This document shows positions 1 through 8,499 of a stretch of DNA of 64,000 bases, piece after piece (positions within the stretch are counted from its first letter, which is position 1; each line of letters starts with the position of its first letter). The position numbers and the translations under genes were made by a program. The notes below the pieces were generated by a model. The model made no database searches. It had not been told where the DNA came from and saw nothing but the letters and a program-made list of their open reading frames with translations. Source of the stretch: VRUE01 sp963728045 (GTDB lineage: Bacteria > Actinomycetota > Thermoleophilia > Solirubrobacterales > 70-9). Location: NCBI GenBank assembly GCA_963728045.1, contig CAVSIE010000004.1, positions 434,001 to 498,000 of the forward strand, given 5' to 3'.

Positions 1-557
1 ACCATCTCCTCGCTGTGACCACCGGTTACGACCACTGCCTTCGGCCCCAGCTCCAGGACCGCACGCGCCAGATCCTTCTGCGTATTCCCCTCCCCCAATC
101 CGGTCAGCTCGCGGGCCTCGGGGATGTTGGGAGTGGCGATCGCGCAGCGCGGCAGCAACACCTCTACGAGTGCGGTCCTCGTCTCGTCGTCGAGCAATAC
201 AGCGCCGCTCTCGGCGACCATCACCGGGTCGATCACCACGGGCGCGAGCGCGACCCCGAGGTAGGTGAGTCCGACCGCCACGGCGTCGATCGTGGCCGCC
301 GAGCCAAGCATGCCGATCTTGATTGCGTCGGCCCCCATGTCCTCGGCGATCGCCAGGATCTGGCCGAAGACCACCTGCGGCGAAACCACCTCGACCTGCT
401 CGACCCCGCGAGTGTTCTGCGCCGTGATCGCCGTGATCGCCGTCATCCCGTGCACGCCGCAACGAGCAAAGGCCTTCAGGTCGGCCTGGATGCCGGCTCC
501 GCCGCCAGAGTCGGAGCCGGCGATTGAGAGCGCGGTGGGTATGCGGGCCTCGTCCAC
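1..557 (-). CDS. thiD: ThiD, hydroxymethylpyrimidine (phosphate) kinase, 3' end cut by window
   Basis: The visible 185 residues are the N-terminal part of an HMP/HMP-P kinase of the ribokinase fold, which phosphorylates the pyrimidine precursor of thiamine. The start of the family is clear: ALSIAGSDSGGGAGIQADLK, followed by GVHGMTAITAITAQNT and later VVIDPVMV and TPNIPEA, all typical ThiD motifs. The GTG at 557 lies 10 nt after the dprA stop, so the gene is probably co-transcribed with dprA. Full-length ThiD is about 260-270 residues, so about 80 residues lie outside the window. No ThiE or ThiC is visible. Confidence 0.9.
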   Translation of the reverse strand, partial: MDEARIPTALSIAGSDSGGGAGIQADLKAFARCGVHGMTAITAITAQNTRGVEQVEVVSPQVVFGQILAIAEDMGADAIKIGMLGSAATIDAVAVGLTYLGVALAPVVIDPVMVAESGAVLLDDETRTALVEVLLPRCAIATPNIPEARELTGLGEGNTQKDLARAVLELGPKAVVVTGGHSEEM

Positions 558-567
558 GCTCAGCAGC

Positions 568-1686
568 CTAGATGCCTGTCGGCACCTGAAGCATGGTGCG
601 GGAGTAGGCGCCGACCAAGGAGCAGGAGACGTAGCCGTGGGCCTCGAGGGAGGCGAGCGCGGCGGCGGCCTCGGCGCCGGAGAGATCGAGCGCGGCGGCG
701 AGCGCGTCAGGAGAGTCCGCGCCTCCCTCCACCGCTTCGAGCACGGCGCCTAGCCTCGGGTCAAGGCTCGGACCGGAGCGCTTCAGCCTGCGCATGCCGG
801 GTCCCAGCATTGCGTCGAGGACGTCCTGGGCGTCGCGGACCAGGCAGGCGCCGCCGGCGAGCAGGTCGTTCGGCCCAGCCGAGGTGCGGGCGGTGACCGG
901 CCCCGGCACGGCGCCGAGGTCCCGGCCCAGGTCGGCGGCTAGGTCGGCGGTGATCAGCGAGCCCGAGCGCAGCGCTCCCTCGACCACCACGGTCATGCCG
1001 GCGATCGCGGCCATGATCCGGTTGCGCGCCGGGAAGGTCCAGCGCCAGGCGCCGGTCCCCGGCGGCAGCTCGGAGAGGACGAGGCCCTGCTCGCAGATGC
1101 GCCGCCACAGCGAGCGGTGGGCCTGCGGGTAGGCGACATCGGCGCCGCAGCCGAGGACGGCGACCGTCTTGCCCGCGTCGAGCGCGCCACGGTGCACGCA
1201 GCCGTCGATGCCGAAGGCGAGGCCGCTGACCACGACCAGTCCCGCGGCGGCGAGCTCGCGGCCCAGCTCACGTGCCACCTCACGGCCATACGCGGTGGCC
1301 CTGCGAGCGCCCACGACGGTGACCGCGTCATCGGGCTCGATCCGCTCGAGCAGGGCCGGGTCGCCGCGCCCGATCAGCGCCCGGGGCGCGTCGGTCGCGT
1401 CGCGGAGCCCCTCCGGGTAGAGGCCGTCGTGGCGGCAGCAGGCCCAGCACTGCGCCGCCCGCAGCTCATCGCGAAGACGGCGCTCCTCGATCTCCCTGAC
1501 ACCGGCCAGCACCTGCGTGGCGACGCTCGGCGCCGCCACTGCCGCGAGGTCCTCGTCCGAGAGGCGGAGCAGTTCAGGCGAGCGCGAGCCCGGCGCGCCG
1601 GTCGCGATCCGCTCGATGTACGGGGCGAGGCGGGCGAGCAGCCAGGCGCGGCGCAGGCACTCGGGACATGCGCGTGGCTCGCTCAC
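568..1686 (-). CDS. dprA: DprA/Smf DNA-processing protein
   Basis: This 372-residue protein is a DprA/Smf, which loads RecA on incoming single-stranded DNA during transformation or recombination. The Rossmann-like core is seen in VTVVGARRATAYGREVA, GLVVVSGLAFGIDGCVHRGA, TVAVLGCGADVAYP, FPARNRIMAA and VVVEGALRSGSLITA. The C-terminal part looks like the DprA winged helix (SPDALAAALDLSG). A cysteine-rich N-terminus (CPEC, CWACC) precedes the core. The GTG start at 1686 overlaps the comM stop by 4 nt (GTGA), which argues against the much longer open frame extending upstream. The comM-dprA pair is also the mycobacterial arrangement. Confidence 0.93.
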   Translation of the reverse strand: MSEPRACPECLRRAWLLARLAPYIERIATGAPGSRSPELLRLSDEDLAAVAAPSVATQVLAGVREIEERRLRDELRAAQCWACCRHDGLYPEGLRDATDAPRALIGRGDPALLERIEPDDAVTVVGARRATAYGREVARELGRELAAAGLVVVSGLAFGIDGCVHRGALDAGKTVAVLGCGADVAYPQAHRSLWRRICEQGLVLSELPPGTGAWRWTFPARNRIMAAIAGMTVVVEGALRSGSLITADLAADLGRDLGAVPGPVTARTSAGPNDLLAGGACLVRDAQDVLDAMLGPGMRRLKRSGPSLDPRLGAVLEAVEGGADSPDALAAALDLSGAEAAAALASLEAHGYVSCSLVGAYSRTMLQVPTGI

Positions 1687-3176
1687 GCCTCCCTCCGCCG
1701 CAGCTGCAGGGCCCGGGCCATCTCGTCGCGCCCGATCGCCTCGGCGCCGGCGAGGTCGGCGATGGTCTGAGCCAGACGAAGAACGCGGTCGTGAGCACGG
1801 CCGCTGAGGCGACGCCGCGAGTAGGACTCGGCCAGCAGCGCCGCCGCGCCCTCTGAGAGGGCGCACTCCCGCGCCTCGGCCGGGGTCATCTCCGCGTTGC
1901 AGCGCCCGGCGCCGAGGCGGTTCGCCTGGCGCTCGCGCGCCTCCCCCACCCGCTCCCGCACGGACGCCGAAGGCTCGCCGGGCTCGCCGCCCATCGCCTC
2001 CGCGCTCGGCTGGCGAACCGTGGCGAGGATGTCGATGCGGTCGGCGAGGGCTCCGCTCAGCCTGCTCTCGTACCGTCGCACCGCCTGCGGCGCGCAACTG
2101 CACTCGGCGTCCGTCTCGCCGCGCCCGCAGGGACACGGGTTGGATGCCGCGACCAGCATGAACCGGCATGGCAGCCGCCGGGCCGAGTTGGCCCTGGCGA
2201 TCGATACCCATCCCGACTCCAGCGGAGCTCGCAGCGCCTCCAGCGTGTCGCGGCGGAACTCGCAGAGCTCGTCGAGGAAGAGGACGCCGCGATGGGCAAG
2301 CGTTATCTCGCCGGGACCGGGCGGGGTCCCACCGCCGACCAGCCCCGCTGGGCTGACCGTGTGGTGCGGCGCCCGGAAGGGCCGGGAGCCGGCGGGGCCG
2401 TCCGTGAGCTTGTCGCAAGCGCTGGCGATCCTCGCCACCTCCAGCGCCTCCTCTTGAGCGAGCGGCGGCATGATCGAGGGCAGGCGGCTGGCGGCGAGCG
2501 ACTTGCCCGCCCCGGGCGGGCCGACCATCAGCAGGCTGTGGCCGCCTGCCGCCGCAACCTCCAGGGCGTAGCGCAGGTGGGGCTGGCCGCGCAGGTCGGC
2601 GAGATCTCCACCTCTCCGATCGGCGTCGAGGGCGAGCGGCAGGGGTCGCGGCGGCGCTGGCTGCCACACGCCGGCGGCGAGATCGGGCAGCTGCGCCAGG
2701 CTCTCGAGGGCGATCACCTCGACCCCCGGAGCCAAGGCCGCCTCAGGCCCGTTTCCGGTGGGCACGAGGAGTGTCTCAGCGCCCAGCTCACGCGCCGCTT
2801 CGGCGATCGCCAGCACACCCGGCACGGGCCTGGTCGAGCCATCGAGCGCCAGCTCGCCGACCATCGCGACCTGGGGAAGCGCTTTCCACTCCAGCTGCTC
2901 GGAAGCGGTCAACAGCGCCACGGCGATTGCCAGGTCCAGCCCGGGCCCGGCCTTGCGCAGGCTGGCGGGGGCGAGGTTGGCGACGATTCGGCGCAGGGGG
3001 AACTCGAAGCCGCAGTTGGAGAGCGCGGCACGGACCCGCTCGCGCGCCTCCCTCACCGCCAGGTCGGGGAGGCCGACGACAGAGAAGGCGGGCAGGCCCC
3101 GGCGCACGTCCACCTCTACCCGGACCGGCCGGGCCGAGATGCCGTCGAGGGTGAACGTTCGCGCCGTGGCGAGCAT
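1683..3176 (-). CDS. comM: YifB/ComM family Mg-chelatase-like AAA+ ATPase
   Basis: A 497-residue YifB/ComM protein, within the usual length for the family. The N-terminal ChlI-like domain has FSVVGLPDLAVREARERVRA and IVANLAPASLRKAGPGLDLA. The central AAA+ domain carries a Walker A (MVGPPGAGKSL) and Walker B (GVLFLDEL), plus NPCPCG and the sensor-like region. The C-terminal Mg-chelatase subunit ends in RRREA. ComM proteins are known in some bacteria as branch-migration helicases in natural transformation. It overlaps dprA by 4 nt, so the two are likely translated together. It is divergent from yraN across a 77-nt gap that holds an inverted repeat. Confidence 0.92.
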   Translation of the reverse strand: MLATARTFTLDGISARPVRVEVDVRRGLPAFSVVGLPDLAVREARERVRAALSNCGFEFPLRRIVANLAPASLRKAGPGLDLAIAVALLTASEQLEWKALPQVAMVGELALDGSTRPVPGVLAIAEAARELGAETLLVPTGNGPEAALAPGVEVIALESLAQLPDLAAGVWQPAPPRPLPLALDADRRGGDLADLRGQPHLRYALEVAAAGGHSLLMVGPPGAGKSLAASRLPSIMPPLAQEEALEVARIASACDKLTDGPAGSRPFRAPHHTVSPAGLVGGGTPPGPGEITLAHRGVLFLDELCEFRRDTLEALRAPLESGWVSIARANSARRLPCRFMLVAASNPCPCGRGETDAECSCAPQAVRRYESRLSGALADRIDILATVRQPSAEAMGGEPGEPSASVRERVGEARERQANRLGAGRCNAEMTPAEARECALSEGAAALLAESYSRRRLSGRAHDRVLRLAQTIADLAGAEAIGRDEMARALQLRRREA

Positions 3177-3189
3177 GGCGACGACGCTA

Positions 3190-3247
3190 GGGGGCGAATT
3201 CCTACGCGTGGGTGCTTAGACGAAGAAGTGTGTGAATTCTTCCCCCC
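3190..3247. repeat. Inverted repeat in the comM/yraN divergent intergenic region
   Basis: GGGGG then GAATTC (3190-3201) is mirrored by GAATTC then CCCCCC (3234-3247), giving an 11-bp stem with one small interruption around a 32-nt loop. It fills most of the gap between two divergent genes, where promoters for both must lie. It could be an operator or a cruciform. No promoter boxes were identified with certainty. Confidence 0.45.
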
Positions 3248-3253
3248 GAGACG

Positions 3254-3631
3254 GTGACGGAGAGACGCCGCAGGCTCGGCGAGGCCGCCGAGGAGCTGGT
3301 GGCGGCACGGCTCGCCTCAGCCCACTGGGAGATCCTCGAGCGCAACGCCCGCACCCGCTTCGGCGAGCTCGATCTCGTCGCGCTCGACGGGCAGACGCTC
3401 GTCTTCGTCGAGGTCAAGGCCGGCCGCGCCGGCTCCAGCTTCGGCCCCGAGCGGCCGGTGCTCGCGGTCGAGCGCCGTAAGCAGCAGCGCATCCGCCGCC
3501 TCGCCGCCGCCTGGATGGCGGAGCGACGTCTCGACCGGCGCTACGCCGAGATCCGCTTCGACGCCGTCGGCGTCAGCTTCGACCGCGCCGGCCGCGTGAC
3601 CGACATCGAGCACATCGAGAACGCGTTCTAG
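3254..3631 (+). CDS. yraN: YraN/UPF0102 family nuclease-like protein
   Basis: The 125-residue product is a UPF0102 (YraN) protein with a restriction-endonuclease-like fold. Diagnostic motifs are GEAAEELVAARLA at the N-terminus, ARTRFGELDLVALDG and TLVFVEVKAGRAG in the middle, corresponding to the E-D-ExK nuclease-like signature of the family, and a C-terminal RFDAVGVSFD. The start is GTG at 3254. It runs against its neighbours on the plus strand and is convergent with rnhB, whose stop overlaps it at 3628-3631. In mycobacteria yraN sits in the same comM-dprA neighbourhood. The cellular substrate is not known. Confidence 0.88.
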   Translation: MTERRRRLGEAAEELVAARLASAHWEILERNARTRFGELDLVALDGQTLVFVEVKAGRAGSSFGPERPVLAVERRKQQRIRRLAAAWMAERRLDRRYAEIRFDAVGVSFDRAGRVTDIEHIENAF

Positions 3632-4395
3632 CCGGCAAGCTCCAGTTGCGAGTAGGCGACCGACTGGAACGAGCGCCGGTGCAGGGGCGAGATCCCGATC
3701 TGCTCGATCGCGCGGCGGTGCTCGGGGGTCGAGTAGCCGACGTGCTCCTCGAATCCCCAGCCGGGATAGTCGCCGGCGATGCCGCGCATGTAACGGTCGC
3801 GGGTGACCTTGGCGAGGACCGAGGCGGCGGCGATCGCGGCGCTCGTGCCGTCCCCTTCGATCACCGCCCGGTGCGACACGGCGCAGTTGCGCAACGAGAA
3901 GCCGTCGACCAGGCAAGTGGCATCCTCATCCGGATGCAGGCGTTCGAGCGCCGCCCCCAGCGCCTCGATGTTGGTGACGTGGAGGCCGCGCGAGTCGATG
4001 CCGCGCGCGGAGCGGATCACGATGCTGGTCCGCGCCGCCACCCGCAGCACCGCTGGGAAGAGCTCCTCGCGCCGCTCCGGTTTCATCTGCTTGGAGTCGT
4101 GCAGGCCGGAGAGCGCGCGACGGTCGGCATGGGAAAGCGACTCGTAGTCGAGCAGCACGGCGGCGGCGACCAGAGGGCCGGCGAGACAGCCGCGACCGGC
4201 CTCATCGGCCCCGGCTACGAAGCGACTGTCCAGGCCGCGGTCGAAGGCGAAGAGCCGGCGCGAGCGCGCCAGCCTGCGGCGATGGGCCTTAGAAGATCCC
4301 GATCCGGTCGGGCGGCCAGTAGGTGGCGAAGGCCTTGCCGATGATCCACTCGCGGGGGACGGGGCCCCAGAAACGGCTGTCTTGGCTTGCCCCAC
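3628..4395 (-). CDS. rnhB: Ribonuclease HII (start uncertain)
   Basis: RNase HII removes ribonucleotides and RNA from RNA-DNA hybrids. The catalytic signature is present: FVAGADEAGRGCLAGPL (D-E), then VDGF and AAASVLAKVTRDRYM. The conserved region begins about 55 residues after the only ATG (4395), and that start would overlap lepB by 107 nt. No ATG, GTG or TTG lies in frame between the lepB stop (4289) and the conserved core. A CTG at 4272 would give a 214-residue protein of normal size. The coordinates give the longest frame; I favour a start near 4272, possibly a non-canonical start coupled to lepB. Confidence 0.85.
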   Translation of the reverse strand: MGQAKTAVSGAPSPASGSSARPSPPTGRPTGSGSSKAHRRRLARSRRLFAFDRGLDSRFVAGADEAGRGCLAGPLVAAAVLLDYESLSHADRRALSGLHDSKQMKPERREELFPAVLRVAARTSIVIRSARGIDSRGLHVTNIEALGAALERLHPDEDATCLVDGFSLRNCAVSHRAVIEGDGTSAAIAAASVLAKVTRDRYMRGIAGDYPGWGFEEHVGYSTPEHRRAIEQIGISPLHRRSFQSVAYSQLELAG

Positions 4396-4852
4396 GGTTG
4401 TCGCCCATCATGAAGTAATGGTCGGGTGGAATGGTGATCGGATCCGGCAAATTGCAGGCTCCGGCTGAGCCGCAGGGGTTGGTATAGGGCTCGTCGGTCT
4501 TCTCGACGCCATTCACGACCGGGTGCCCGTTGCGAACGCTGAGCGTGTCCCCGGGCCCGGCGACGATCCGCTTGATGAAGTTTTCGCTCGCCTGCTCCTC
4601 CCTCGGCAGCGGGCAGGCCTGTTGCGGCGGGTGCGACGCCCCACACACTTTGCCGTTTTCGGCCCCGATCGGCGGGTGGAAGACGACGATGTCGCCCACG
4701 CCGGGGTCGGTGAAGTGGTAGAGGAAGCGGTTGACGAGGACGCGCTGGCCGACCTCGAGGGTCGGTTCCATCGACTGCGAGGGGATCTGGTACGGCTTGA
4801 CCAGCCAGGCCTGGATCGCCAGGGCGAGGCCCAGGGCCAGCGCCACGATCAC
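4289..4852 (-). CDS. lepB: Signal peptidase I
   Basis: Type I signal peptidase that cleaves Sec/Tat signal peptides at the outer face of the membrane. One N-terminal membrane helix (IVALALGLALAIQAWLV) precedes the catalytic serine box PSQSMEPTL. The catalytic lysine is in FIKRIVAGPGD and the conserved GDNRGASQDSRFWGPV follows. A cysteine-containing insert (CGASHPPQQACPLP) lies between the boxes. GTG 4852 is the first conventional start, but it falls inside the hydrophobic segment. The frame is open upstream with a basic stretch NPSIPKPKSRGGG, and a CTG at 4909 overlaps the rplS stop (CTGA). The true start may therefore be CTG 4909, giving 206 residues. Confidence 0.93.
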   Translation of the reverse strand: MIVALALGLALAIQAWLVKPYQIPSQSMEPTLEVGQRVLVNRFLYHFTDPGVGDIVVFHPPIGAENGKVCGASHPPQQACPLPREEQASENFIKRIVAGPGDTLSVRNGHPVVNGVEKTDEPYTNPCGSAGACNLPDPITIPPDHYFMMGDNRGASQDSRFWGPVPREWIIGKAFATYWPPDRIGIF

Positions 4853-4905
4853 GACCAGCTCGACCAGCCCGCCGCCGCGGCTTTTCGGCTTGGGGATCGA
4901 CGGGT

Positions 4906-5655
4906 TCAGGCCGAGTCCTCGCCGGAGTCGCCGTCCCTCTCGGACGGCTCCTCGCTCTCGGCGTCTTTCGCCGCGGCGGTGTCCTCGGTCTCCCCTGCCT
5001 CGGGCGCCTCCGCGTCCGCGTCTACCTCTGCCTCTGGCGCCGACGCAGCCCCGTCGTCGGCCGTCGGCGCATCGTCCGCGGGTGGCGTCGCAGGGGGGAC
5101 CTCCTCCGAGGAAGCTTCAGCTACCGCAGGAGGAGGTGGGTCCCCTGCGGCGTCAGGACCCGCGGCCTCATGGGCCTCGTCCTGCGGCGCTTCGGCCTCC
5201 TCCGGCGGCGCCTCGGCAGCCTCGACGTCCTCCTGGCTCATACCCTCGGCGTCGACCGCTTCCGGCTCCTCCGCCGCGGCCGGAGCCGAGATCAGCTCCT
5301 CGTCGATGCCCCAGCGGCGCTCGGCGACGCGAGCGGCCTTGCCGACGCGACCGCGCAGGTAGTAGAGCTTGGCGCGGCGCACGTCGCCGCGGGCGGCGAT
5401 CTCCAGCTTCTCGATCTTCGGCGAGTGCAGGGGGAACGTCCGCTCCACCCCGACCCCGAAGGACTGCTTGCGCACCGTGAAGGTCTCGCGGGCGCCGGAG
5501 CCCTGTCGCCGCAGGACGATTCCCTCGAACACCTGGGTGCGGCGGCGGGCGCCCTCGACCACCTGGAAGTGGACGCGGACGCGATCGCCTGGGCCGAAGG
5601 AGGGAAGTCCCTTCCTCAGCTGGCTCCGCTCGATGCTGTCGATAACGCTGCTCAT
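4906..5655 (-). CDS. rplS: 50S ribosomal protein L19 with a long acidic C-terminal extension
   Basis: Residues 1 to about 115 match L19 closely (LPSFGPGDRVRVHFQV, VLRRQGSGARETFTVRK, GVGVERTFPLHSP, GDVRRAKLYYLRG). The remaining 135 or so residues are an Ala/Glu/Asp/Pro-rich, low-complexity tail not found in ordinary L19 (about 115 residues). Residues about 164-193 of that tail are encoded by a 90-nt palindromic element that also occurs inside recG. The ATG at 5655 matches the family N-terminus, yet no Shine-Dalgarno sequence is visible. A hairpin followed by TTTTTT lies just upstream, so translation may use a leaderless or processed mRNA. The order trmD-rplS-lepB-rnhB is conserved in actinobacteria. 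Confidence 0.95.
   Translation of the reverse strand: MSSVIDSIERSQLRKGLPSFGPGDRVRVHFQVVEGARRRTQVFEGIVLRRQGSGARETFTVRKQSFGVGVERTFPLHSPKIEKLEIAARGDVRRAKLYYLRGRVGKAARVAERRWGIDEELISAPAAAEEPEAVDAEGMSQEDVEAAEAPPEEAEAPQDEAHEAAGPDAAGDPPPPAVAEASSEEVPPATPPADDAPTADDGAASAPEAEVDADAEAPEAGETEDTAAAKDAESEEPSERDGDSGEDSA
5076..5165. repeat. Family 1 palindromic element, copy 1 (in frame inside rplS)
   Basis: This is a 90-nt imperfect palindrome bounded by CCGCGGGT and ACCCGCGG. Nested stems follow: CGTCGCAGGGG with CCCCTGCGGCG, then ACCTCCTCC with GGAGGAGGT, and a terminal loop containing GAGGAAGCTTCAGCTACCG. It is closely related to the copies at 20305-20394 and 26354-26444 and has the same orientation. Read on the rplS strand it encodes AGPDAAGDPPPPAVAEASS and then EEVPPATPPA. 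Two stem positions differ from copy 2 by paired, compensatory changes, although they change amino acids. Confidence 0.85.
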
Positions 5656-5662
5656 TGGCGTG

Positions 5663-5699
5663 AAAAAACCGCGGGTGCCCGGGCCGGACGCCGCGCGGT
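5663..5699 (-). terminator. Intrinsic-terminator-like hairpin before rplS
   Basis: On the minus strand ACCGCG pairs with CGCGGT around a GC-rich, partly self-complementary loop (containing CCGGCCCGGG). The stem is followed immediately by TTTTTT. It lies between the trmD stop (5718) and the rplS ATG (5655), within the presumed operon. It could attenuate read-through into rplS or mark a processing site. Confidence 0.55.
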
Positions 5700-5717
5700 G
5701 GCGGAATGGTAGTCGAG

Positions 5718-6389
5718 TCAGCCTTCTTCGAGGGCCCTGGCCCTGATCTGGCTCTGCTCCGCCCGCCAGCGACGCACGCGCTCGTGATCCCCCGAGACCA
5801 GGACCTCAGGCACCTCCCAGCCTCGGTAGGCGGGCGGGCGGGTGTAGTGGGGGTACTCCGGCGCCCCCTCCAGCACCTGGCTGAACGACTCCTCGACCGC
5901 GCTTTGCTCATGACCGAGGGCGCCGGGGAGCTTGCGCATCACCACGTCGGCGAGCACCATCGCCGGCAGCTCTCCCCCAGCCAGCACATAGCGGCCGATC
6001 GAGACCTCATCGTCGGCGAAGTGCTCGTGCACCCGCTCGTCGAACCCCTCGTAGCGTCCGCAGAGCAGGGCCAGGTGCGGCTCCCGGGTCAGCTCGTCCG
6101 CCAGCGCGTCGTCGAGCAGCCTGCCGGTCGGCGAGAGGAGCACGATGCGCGGCCTCTCCCCGTTCGAGTAGGCAGCCTGCAGCGCAGCGTCGACCACGTC
6201 GACGCGCAGCACCATCCCCGCGCCGCCGCCGTAGGGGGCGTCGTCGACCTGCCCCGCCCCCAGCGGCGTCGTGTCGCGGTAATTGAAGAACCGCAGCTCA
6301 TTGCCCTCTTTGAGCGCGTTCTGAACCGACCGCTGGCCGCCAAACCACTCGAACGCCTCTGGGAAGAGAGAGAAGATGTCGAGCTTCAT
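5718..6389 (-). CDS. trmD: tRNA (guanine-37-N1)-methyltransferase TrmD
   Basis: A 223-residue SPOUT methyltransferase that makes m1G37 in tRNAs reading codons that begin with C, preventing frameshifting. Family motifs include MKLDIFSLFPEAFEWF at the start, DDAPYGGGAGMVLRVD, IVLLSPTGRLLDDALADEL, LALLCGRYEGFDERV and the knot region DEVSIGRYVLAGGELPAM. The C-terminal YTRPPAYRGWEVPEVLVSGDH is typical. The gap to khpA upstream is almost entirely occupied by a long hairpin (6401-6514), in the place where rimM is usually found. No clear Shine-Dalgarno is seen between that hairpin and the ATG. Confidence 0.96.
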   Translation of the reverse strand: MKLDIFSLFPEAFEWFGGQRSVQNALKEGNELRFFNYRDTTPLGAGQVDDAPYGGGAGMVLRVDVVDAALQAAYSNGERPRIVLLSPTGRLLDDALADELTREPHLALLCGRYEGFDERVHEHFADDEVSIGRYVLAGGELPAMVLADVVMRKLPGALGHEQSAVEESFSQVLEGAPEYPHYTRPPAYRGWEVPEVLVSGDHERVRRWRAEQSQIRARALEEG

Positions 6390-6400
6390 CGGCCTGTCGA

Positions 6401-6514
6401 GCGGGATCGAGGGTGGGGGTGGAGCGTCTTGTGCTTTTTCGGCCGCCGGGCTGCGCGGACGATCACCAGCGTCTCTCCGAAAAAGTTAAGCGGAATCCCC
6501 GCCCTCGATCCCGC
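6401..6514. repeat. Family 2 long hairpin, copy A (khpA-trmD gap)
   Basis: The outer arms 6401-6413 and 6502-6514 are perfectly complementary over 13 bp, followed by GGGG/CCCC. The conserved inner part begins TCTTGTGCTTTTTCGGCC and ends CTCCGAAAAAGTTAAGCGGA, where CTTTTTCGG (6434-6442) pairs with CCGAAAAAG (6477-6485). The inner sequence recurs at 10983-11090 (inverted) and 16895-17004, but the outer arms are unique to this copy. It fills most of the 136-nt gap between khpA and trmD. Confidence 0.85.
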
Positions 6515-6525
6515 CCTCAGCAACG

Positions 6526-6756
6526 TCAATCGAGAATGTCGACGATAACCCGGCGATCGAGGCGGACGGCGGCGGCTTTGGCGATCGTGCGGATCGCGTT
6601 GGCGATGCGTCCGCCCTTGCCGATCACCCGTCCCAGGTCGTCCTCGGCAACCGAGATCTCATAGACGAGGTCGCCGTCCTCTTCGAGCTCCTCGACTTTG
6701 ACCGCCTCAGGGTCCTCGACCAGCGCCCGGACCAGGAACTCGAGCAGCTCGGTCAC
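6526..6756 (-). CDS. khpA: KhpA-type KH-domain RNA-binding protein
   Basis: The 76-residue protein is a single KH domain: VYEISVAEDDLGRVIGKGGR holds the GxxG loop (GKGG), followed by IANAIRTIAKAAA and VDILD. KhpA proteins bind RNA, often together with KhpB/Jag, and affect cell division or the envelope in Gram-positive bacteria. The gene lies 9 nt after rpsP, an arrangement (rpsP-khpA) conserved in Firmicutes and Actinobacteria. The usual next gene, rimM, is absent here. Confidence 0.93.
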   Translation of the reverse strand: MTELLEFLVRALVEDPEAVKVEELEEDGDLVYEISVAEDDLGRVIGKGGRIANAIRTIAKAAAVRLDRRVIVDILD

Positions 6757-6765
6757 GTCAGCAGC

Positions 6766-7020
6766 TCAGCTGCCCGAGGCGGCGATGCCCTTGGTGCGCA
6801 GCAGGTTGGCGACCGTCTCGGAGGGCTGGGCGCCGTGCTCGAGCCAGTGCTTGGCGCGCTCCTCGTCGAGCTCGATCGTCGAGGGCTCGGTCTGCGGGTT
6901 GTACTGGCCAATCGTCTCGATCGTGCGCCCGTCGCGCGGCGAGCGCTTGTCGGCGACGACGATCCGCCAGATCGGGTTCTTCTTCGAACCCACCCTTCTA
7001 AGTCTGATTCGTACGGCCAT
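6766..7020 (-). CDS. rpsP: 30S ribosomal protein S16
   Basis: The 84-residue S16 begins MAVRIRLRRVGSKKNPIWRI and continues VVADKRSPRDGRTIETIGQY and NPQTEPSTIELDEERAKHWL, a full-length match to this small-subunit protein. The start at 7020 is chosen because the family begins with this Met. The open frame runs 20 codons further upstream, but that stretch has no family similarity. It is the first gene of the rpsP-khpA-(no rimM)-trmD-rplS unit. The 82 nt between it and ffh may hold its promoter. Confidence 0.97.
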   Translation of the reverse strand: MAVRIRLRRVGSKKNPIWRIVVADKRSPRDGRTIETIGQYNPQTEPSTIELDEERAKHWLEHGAQPSETVANLLRTKGIAASGS

Positions 7021-7102
7021 GGGACTGCGGCAGGTTAGCGCCTGCGCATTAGGCATGCCCGGACGCGAAGCGGAGGACATGCCGACTGGCGCGCCCGCGT
7101 CA

Positions 7103-8479
<1,377 letters not shown>

Positions 8480-8499
8480 CGCCAGCTTAAGGGAGTGAC

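Noticed and set aside
5693..5712. A 20-base stretch (GCGCGGTGGCGGAATGGTAG) that looks like the 5' end of a leucine tRNA on the plus strand.
   Set aside because: No anticodon arm, T arm or acceptor 3' half follows; the next bases code for the trmD C-terminus. It may be chance or a fragment, so no tRNA is called.
6401..6514. Family 2 hairpins as ordinary intrinsic terminators.
   Set aside because: The T-runs are inside the stem (CTTTTTCGG paired with CCGAAAAAG) and not after it, and the inner sequence is conserved between copies, which terminators do not require.
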